Part shown: positions 20,601-22,579 of the stretch, one piece after another
How the letters are laid out: every line of letters begins with the position of its first letter
Numbering within the stretch: position 1 is the stretch's first letter
NCBI GenBank assembly: GCA_035906575.1
Contig: JAMIEW010000077.1
Span: forward strand, 1 to 22,579
Reading direction: 5' to 3'
Source: HK-STAS-PATE-2 sp035906575
GTDB taxonomy: Bacteria; Patescibacteriota; Patescibacteriia; 2-12-FULL-60-25
Length of the DNA stretch: 22,579 nucleotides
Notes under the pieces: model-generated
Seen by the model: the letters and a program-made list of their open reading frames with translations, nothing else
What the model was told of the DNA's origin: nothing
Database searches by the model: none
Made by a program: the position numbers and the translations under genes

Positions 20601-20731
20601 AGAAGTGGCTTAAAGACCGTAAGGGTCGCAAACTGACAAGCGATGACATTGATCATTATCAGCAGATGATTGTGGCACTGACGGAGACGGATAGATTGAT
20701 GAAGGAGATTGATGAGGTTTGGAAAGCATAG
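17642..20731 (+). CDS. Fused restriction endonuclease / N6-adenine methyltransferase (Type IIG-like)
   Basis: 1029 residues. N-terminal PD-(D/E)xK nuclease: Glu40, PD at 64-65 and ETK at 79-81 in a GNPDFVFLR...GYAETKD pattern. Methyltransferase: AYYTP before the SAM region, motif I DPAVGTATFL (Asp388) and catalytic NPPY (509-512), typical of N6-adenine enzymes. The C-terminal part (about 590-1000) resembles the specificity region of Type ISP enzymes such as LlaBIII, but the helicase of that group is absent, so a Type IIG-like enzyme is the better call. It would methylate and cut DNA at one sequence from a single polypeptide. The start is ATG 17642 (ATG 17654 also possible), 8 bases after smc; no obvious promoter of its own. 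The middle of the gene (about 19190-20160) looks more AT-rich than its ends. A 40-base gap leads to the Zeta gene. Confidence 0.88.
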   Translation: MSKAMNNEEVKALVQTYLDGIAAKYKTGSAREHAYRPLFENLIKGLDSTIQPLNDPARSQHGNPDFVFLRKDIILGYAETKDVGVDLDKTEKTNQMDRYRGYANLILTDYLEFRFYKNGEKYHDVCLGKAKSEGNIEFYPEQIAQFMKELGAFFELPPERVKSGKRLAEIMGGKAQRIRHNVAAYLASKEERNEELEKIYTMMKGLLVHDLTEEKFADMYAQTLVYGLFVARYSDETPENFSRKEARDLVPASNPFLREFFDHIVGPRFDARLGYIVDELCEVFKVSDVKEIVHKHLKVTDDAQDEKDPIIHFYEDFLKEYDPIERKKMGAYYTPIPVVRFIIRSVDKILKEEFGLAKGLADTSKKKVEVWQQGVKKTIEMHKVQILDPAVGTATFLNEIIKFIYQGFKGQEGRWPSYAAADLVPRLHGFELMMAPYTIAHLKLGMTLQETGLKHLDGRLGVYLTNTLTEGVTTKTDLFNFGLAETVSNEAKEAAKIKTERPIMVVIGNPPYSVSSNNKGEYIQNLIADYKKDLNEKKINLDDDYIKFIRFAESLIEKNGEGIVGMITNNSFIDGVTHRQMRKHLLETFDKIYVLDLHGNSKKKEKAKDGSKDENVFDIQQGVSIILGIKTGKKTSKEYGVLYHFDTFGLRKTKFALLEQKEMSWSLIDPVEPYFFFAPKNFDGHKAYEQGTSVDDLFIDGSSGLETTRDDLVVGFSEGELSEVIKLAKVDPQKLLTISERVQLKDVEPVSKAIIGGEYSVENLAYRPFDTRKVLYSEKNGGTMWRSRGKLMKQMIKGNLGIAFSRTVYGAYDWQDVQVLDALVEKGFMAMRISNAAKLYPLYLYSDTGDEKIPNFNPDQIKLLTAHLRKDWTPENILDYIYAVLHSPAYREKYKEFLKIDFPRVPAPKDDKEFQELAALGLQLRELHLLKSPKVQNYITTFPKEGSDEVVKVEYKEGKVFINPDQYFGDVPEVAWSFYIGGYQPAQKWLKDRKGRKLTSDDIDHYQQMIVALTETDRLMKEIDEVWKA

Positions 20732-20771
20732 GCATTGTTCTGTTTTTTGTTCTTGAGCTATCGTATACAAC

Positions 20772-21500
20772 ATGTTCAATGAACTAATGCCTGAAGAACA
20801 AGCTTTAGCCGACGAGGCTCTTGCATACGTAAAAAGCAACAAGCAATCTTTGATCGCCAAGTTCGCAGACGGTGTCGCTCCTTCCGCTACACCTATGGCT
20901 TTTTATATGGCCGGATCACCAGGCGCAGGAAAAACGGAATTTTCAGAAAACCTCCTAAGGATTCTGACTGGTGAAAGAATTGGTTTGTCTGTTGTTAGGA
21001 TTGACGGCGATGAAGTCCGCAAAATGTTACCTGGTTATCAGGGTCGTAACGCCAGCGTCTTTAACGCTGCGGTGAACAAAGGCGTTGAAGTGATATTGGA
21101 CCACACTATGTCCAAAAACAAGACTTTTATATTAGACGGCACATTGTCTAGCTATGGTGTAGCGGTAAAAAACCTCAAAAGATCCTTAGATAAAGGTAGA
21201 GGTGTGGTGATTGTTTTTGTTTATCAAGATCCGGTTACTGCTTGGGCTTTCACCAAGGCGAGAGAGATCCGCGAGGGTCGCAATATCCCCAGAGAGGCAT
21301 TCATTGAAAAATATTTTGGGTCACAGGACGTTGTGACACGGCTAAAGAATGAGTTTGGTGACAAAATAGAGGTTTGGTTTGTAGAAAGAAATCTCAATGA
21401 TTATAATGAAATAAATCTAAAGATTGACATTAAAGACCTAAGAGGGTATATTAAAATACCATATACAAAGGAACAGCTAGAAGCTACACTCCCACTATGA
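20772..21500 (+). CDS. Zeta-toxin-like kinase
   Basis: 242 residues, zeta toxin / P-loop kinase family. Walker A GSPGAGKT (48-55), then RIDGDEVRKMLPGYQG (the Zeta substrate-binding segment with conserved Asp), FILDGTLSS, and a late Arg-rich REIREGRNIPREAF lid. Zeta toxins phosphorylate UDP-N-acetylglucosamine and block wall synthesis; in CPR bacteria such proteins may be intact or simply kinases. The start is ATG 20772, with ATG 20787 as an alternative. The stop TGA overlaps the ATG of the next gene as ATGA (21497-21500). A weak TTGTTC-N18-TATCGT precedes the gene. It probably forms a unit with the small gene and perhaps with the restriction enzyme. Confidence 0.85.
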   Translation: MFNELMPEEQALADEALAYVKSNKQSLIAKFADGVAPSATPMAFYMAGSPGAGKTEFSENLLRILTGERIGLSVVRIDGDEVRKMLPGYQGRNASVFNAAVNKGVEVILDHTMSKNKTFILDGTLSSYGVAVKNLKRSLDKGRGVVIVFVYQDPVTAWAFTKAREIREGRNIPREAFIEKYFGSQDVVTRLKNEFGDKIEVWFVERNLNDYNEINLKIDIKDLRGYIKIPYTKEQLEATLPL

Positions 21501-21667
21501 TTAAAAAAGTGTTAAAGAAGTTACAGAAGCCAGTAAAAAAAATCTCGAATAACGATGCTCTGTATGATTTTGTTTATAACACAACATCTGCAGAAAAAAA
21601 GAAGGTTTTAAGAGAGGTTGTTAAAAAAGTAAACAGCGAGCAGAACGCGATCTTTCACGGAAGATAA
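21497..21667 (+). CDS. Small basic protein coupled to the Zeta-like kinase
   Basis: 56 residues. ATG overlaps the stop of the kinase gene in ATGA, the arrangement of translational coupling, and the frame ends at TAA 21665-21667, five bases before a terminator. The protein is Lys-rich with an amphipathic pattern (MIKKVLKKLQKPVKKI, EKKKVLREVVKKV) and two likely helices. It is not recognised. Being in a unit with a Zeta-like kinase it is a candidate antitoxin or accessory protein, but classical epsilon antitoxins are upstream and about 90 residues, so this is only inference. Confidence 0.75.
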   Translation: MIKKVLKKLQKPVKKISNNDALYDFVYNTTSAEKKKVLREVVKKVNSEQNAIFHGR

Positions 21668-21671
21668 GAAC

Positions 21672-21699
21672 AAAAAACCTCCCGAATGGGAGGTTTTTT
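21672..21699. terminator. Bidirectional terminator between the Zeta unit and rpsP
   Basis: AAAAAACCTCCC / GGGAGGTTTTTT, a perfect 12-base stem with a GAAT loop. T tracts occur in both directions. Confidence 0.93.
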
Positions 21700-21708
21700 G
21701 AAAGAGGT

Positions 21709-22017
21709 TTATTTCTTTTTCTTATCAAGTTTCTCGCGACGGCGGTTTGAAACGCTTTGTTTCTTGCGCTTGTCACCTGTGACAATCTTTTTGTCGACGA
21801 GGAGATTCCAAACAGTGTCCGAGCATTGAGCGCCTTTTGAAATCCAGAACTTAACGCGTTCTTCGTCCAATACCATGACCGAAGGGGAGACGAGGGTATT
21901 GTAGGAGCCGAGAATCTCGAGTGCCTTGCCCCAAGGATCACGAGCTTTTTCAGAAACGATGAAGCGGTAAAGTGGTTGCTTCTTCTTACCGATACGGGTG
22001 AGACGGATGGTCAACAT
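21709..22017 (-). CDS. rpsP: Ribosomal protein bS16
   Basis: 102 residues. The start MLTIRLTRIGKKKQPLYRFI is diagnostic of bS16, followed by RDPWGKALEILGSYNT and a C-terminal Lys-rich tail (DKKKK). bS16 is an assembly protein of the 30S platform. The start is ATG 22017. A promoter with near-consensus boxes lies about 130 bases upstream, leaving a 120-base leader that holds a small ORF and hairpins. In most bacteria rpsP is followed by khpA and rimM in one operon; here khpA is upstream and divergent. Confidence 0.95.
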   Translation of the reverse strand: MLTIRLTRIGKKKQPLYRFIVSEKARDPWGKALEILGSYNTLVSPSVMVLDEERVKFWISKGAQCSDTVWNLLVDKKIVTGDKRKKQSVSNRRREKLDKKKK

Positions 22018-22063
22018 AGGTTAGATGATGGGTTTAGTAGGGGTGGGTGACCGTAGGGACGGG

Positions 22064-22138
22064 CTATAGGATCCTCAGATAACAGTCAGGGTCTGAGTCC
22101 TTTTGAGGGTCTTCGCCAGAAGGGGTCCCCAAGAGCAT
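22064..22138 (-). CDS. Possible leaderless leader-peptide ORF upstream of rpsP
   Basis: A 24-codon ORF (ATG at 22138, TAG at 22066-22064) begins MLLGTPSGEDPQKDSD. Its ATG is at or within a base or two of the transcription start predicted from the rpsP promoter. The last codons overlap one side of a hairpin. It could be a translated leader peptide or chance; no homology is known to me. Confidence 0.3.
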   Translation of the reverse strand: MLLGTPSGEDPQKDSDPDCYLRIL

Positions 22139-22144
22139 GGCAAG

Positions 22145-22173
22145 ATAATAGGCTTTTTGGGGGTATCCGTCAA
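22145..22173 (-). promoter_or_regulatory. rpsP promoter
   Basis: On the minus strand TTGACG (22173-22168), a 17-base spacer and TATTAT (22150-22145), near consensus. The predicted start is around 22138. The leader up to the rpsP ATG is about 120 bases, with a GGACTCAGA / TCTGAG-GA-TCC hairpin and a small CCGT / ACGG hairpin. Confidence 0.75.
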
Positions 22174-22186
22174 GATTTTGGCTATA

Positions 22187-22215
22187 TTGCCCTCCTTTAA
22201 GCCCCCTGCTATCCT
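22187..22215 (+). promoter_or_regulatory. Possible khpA promoter
   Basis: TTGCCC (22187-22192), a 17-base spacer and an extended TGC-TATCCT (22210-22215). The -35 is weak. The leader of about 30 bases contains CCCC-GGCTAA-GGGG, which could pair. Confidence 0.4.
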
Positions 22216-22250
22216 TTTCTTAACCCCGGCTAAGGGGCAAGCACTTGAAT

Positions 22251-22579
22251 ATGGCAGAAAACCACACAGACCAAGAGTTTCTAGAGTTCGTTGTTAAGTC
22301 CCTTGTTAACCACCCAGAAGATGTGAAGGCCGTTCGCGAAATCGACGACCGCGGTGTTAAAATCACCCTCCACGTCAATCCAGAGGACATGGGCTACATT
22401 ATCGGCCGCCAAGGCCAGACGGCCCGCGCCCTCCGTATTCTTCTGAAGATCGTAGGTGCCAAGGCTGACGAACGCGTAAGTATGGTGATCTATGAACCAG
22501 ACGAAATGCGCCGCCAACACCAAGAAAAGAAAGGTGACGGCATGGGGATGTCAGAAGGCATGCCAAGCAAGGTCCGCGT
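22251..22579 (+). CDS. khpA: KH-domain RNA-binding protein (3'-truncated)
   Basis: 109 complete codons are visible from ATG 22251 and the frame is open to the end. The N-terminus is of KhpA type (DQEFLEFVVKSLVNHPEDVK), and the KH loop GRQGQ is in GYIIGRQGQTARALRILLKI. KhpA (about 75-80 residues elsewhere) pairs with KhpB to bind RNA and influence cell-wall growth and division. Here the KH core is followed by a polar Gly/Met/Lys-rich extension (KKGDGMGMSEGMPSK) and no stop is reached, so the protein is longer than usual. Confidence 0.85.
   Translation, partial: MAENHTDQEFLEFVVKSLVNHPEDVKAVREIDDRGVKITLHVNPEDMGYIIGRQGQTARALRILLKIVGAKADERVSMVIYEPDEMRRQHQEKKGDGMGMSEGMPSKVR

Noticed and set aside
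22032..22063. G-run cluster that could form a G-quadruplex
   Set aside because: Loop of eight bases and uneven runs; not strong enough to report as a feature.
22103..22297. 64-codon plus-strand ORF before khpA
   Set aside because: It runs across the divergent promoter region and overlaps the KH gene in another frame; low-complexity translation.

Overview
The window looks like a chromosomal segment of a Candidate Phyla Radiation (Patescibacteria) bacterium, most likely Parcubacteria-like or ABY1-like. The reasons are a giant Thr/Asn/Ser-rich repetitive surface protein, a LytR-C membrane protein, a SpoIID-domain protein with NBR1/FW-type Ig modules, a very short SMC protein and a Zeta-type kinase. 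All of these sit among ordinary housekeeping genes. TGA is used as a stop (the Zeta gene), so the standard bacterial code fits. The assignment rests on recognising families, not on a marker phylogeny.

Layout. Positions 1-5311 hold the 3' part of a giant surface protein gene: Thr/Asn repeats, a 7-blade propeller-like domain, a peptidase-G2-like domain, a lectin-like C-terminal domain and a Pro/Glu tail. Positions 5358-6155 encode a LytR-C membrane protein. Positions 6264-8255 encode a secreted SpoIID-type cell-wall protein. Positions 8275-11251 hold three unrecognised genes; the first two are secreted and probably distant paralogues. Their start regions repeat a short leader, and the third is preceded by a relic of a second spoIID 3' end. 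Positions 11262-11480 are a large inverted repeat with back-to-back terminators. Genes clpP and a DHH phosphoesterase lie on the minus strand (11486-13104). A catalytically suspicious alpha/beta-hydrolase follows (13194-13937), then rbfA (minus), a hypothetical gene (14508-15263) and a hinge-less smc (15393-17633). Eight bases later comes a fused restriction-methyltransferase (17642-20731), then a Zeta-type kinase with an overlapping 56-codon gene. The window ends with rpsP (minus) and, divergently, the 5' part of a KH-domain gene (khpA).

How the parts work together. The left third is an envelope block: a surface adhesin-like protein, a membrane-anchored LytR-C protein, a peptidoglycan-acting SpoIID protein and secreted unknowns. 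The middle is housekeeping: proteolysis, nanoRNA turnover, ribosome maturation and chromosome organisation. The segment between smc and rpsP looks like a small defence or addiction island. A recurring property is promoters whose -10 box ends only 6-13 bases before the ATG, implying nearly leaderless mRNAs. A minority of genes instead have longer leaders and Shine-Dalgarno-like sequences.

The most unusual observations are the spoIID-tail relic with only synonymous differences, the repeated gene leaders, the inverted terminator element, the hydrolase with Ala in place of the nucleophile Ser, the hinge-less SMC, the small gene coupled to the Zeta kinase, and a possible leaderless leader-peptide ORF in front of rpsP. 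No tRNA, rRNA, CRISPR array or transposase was seen.
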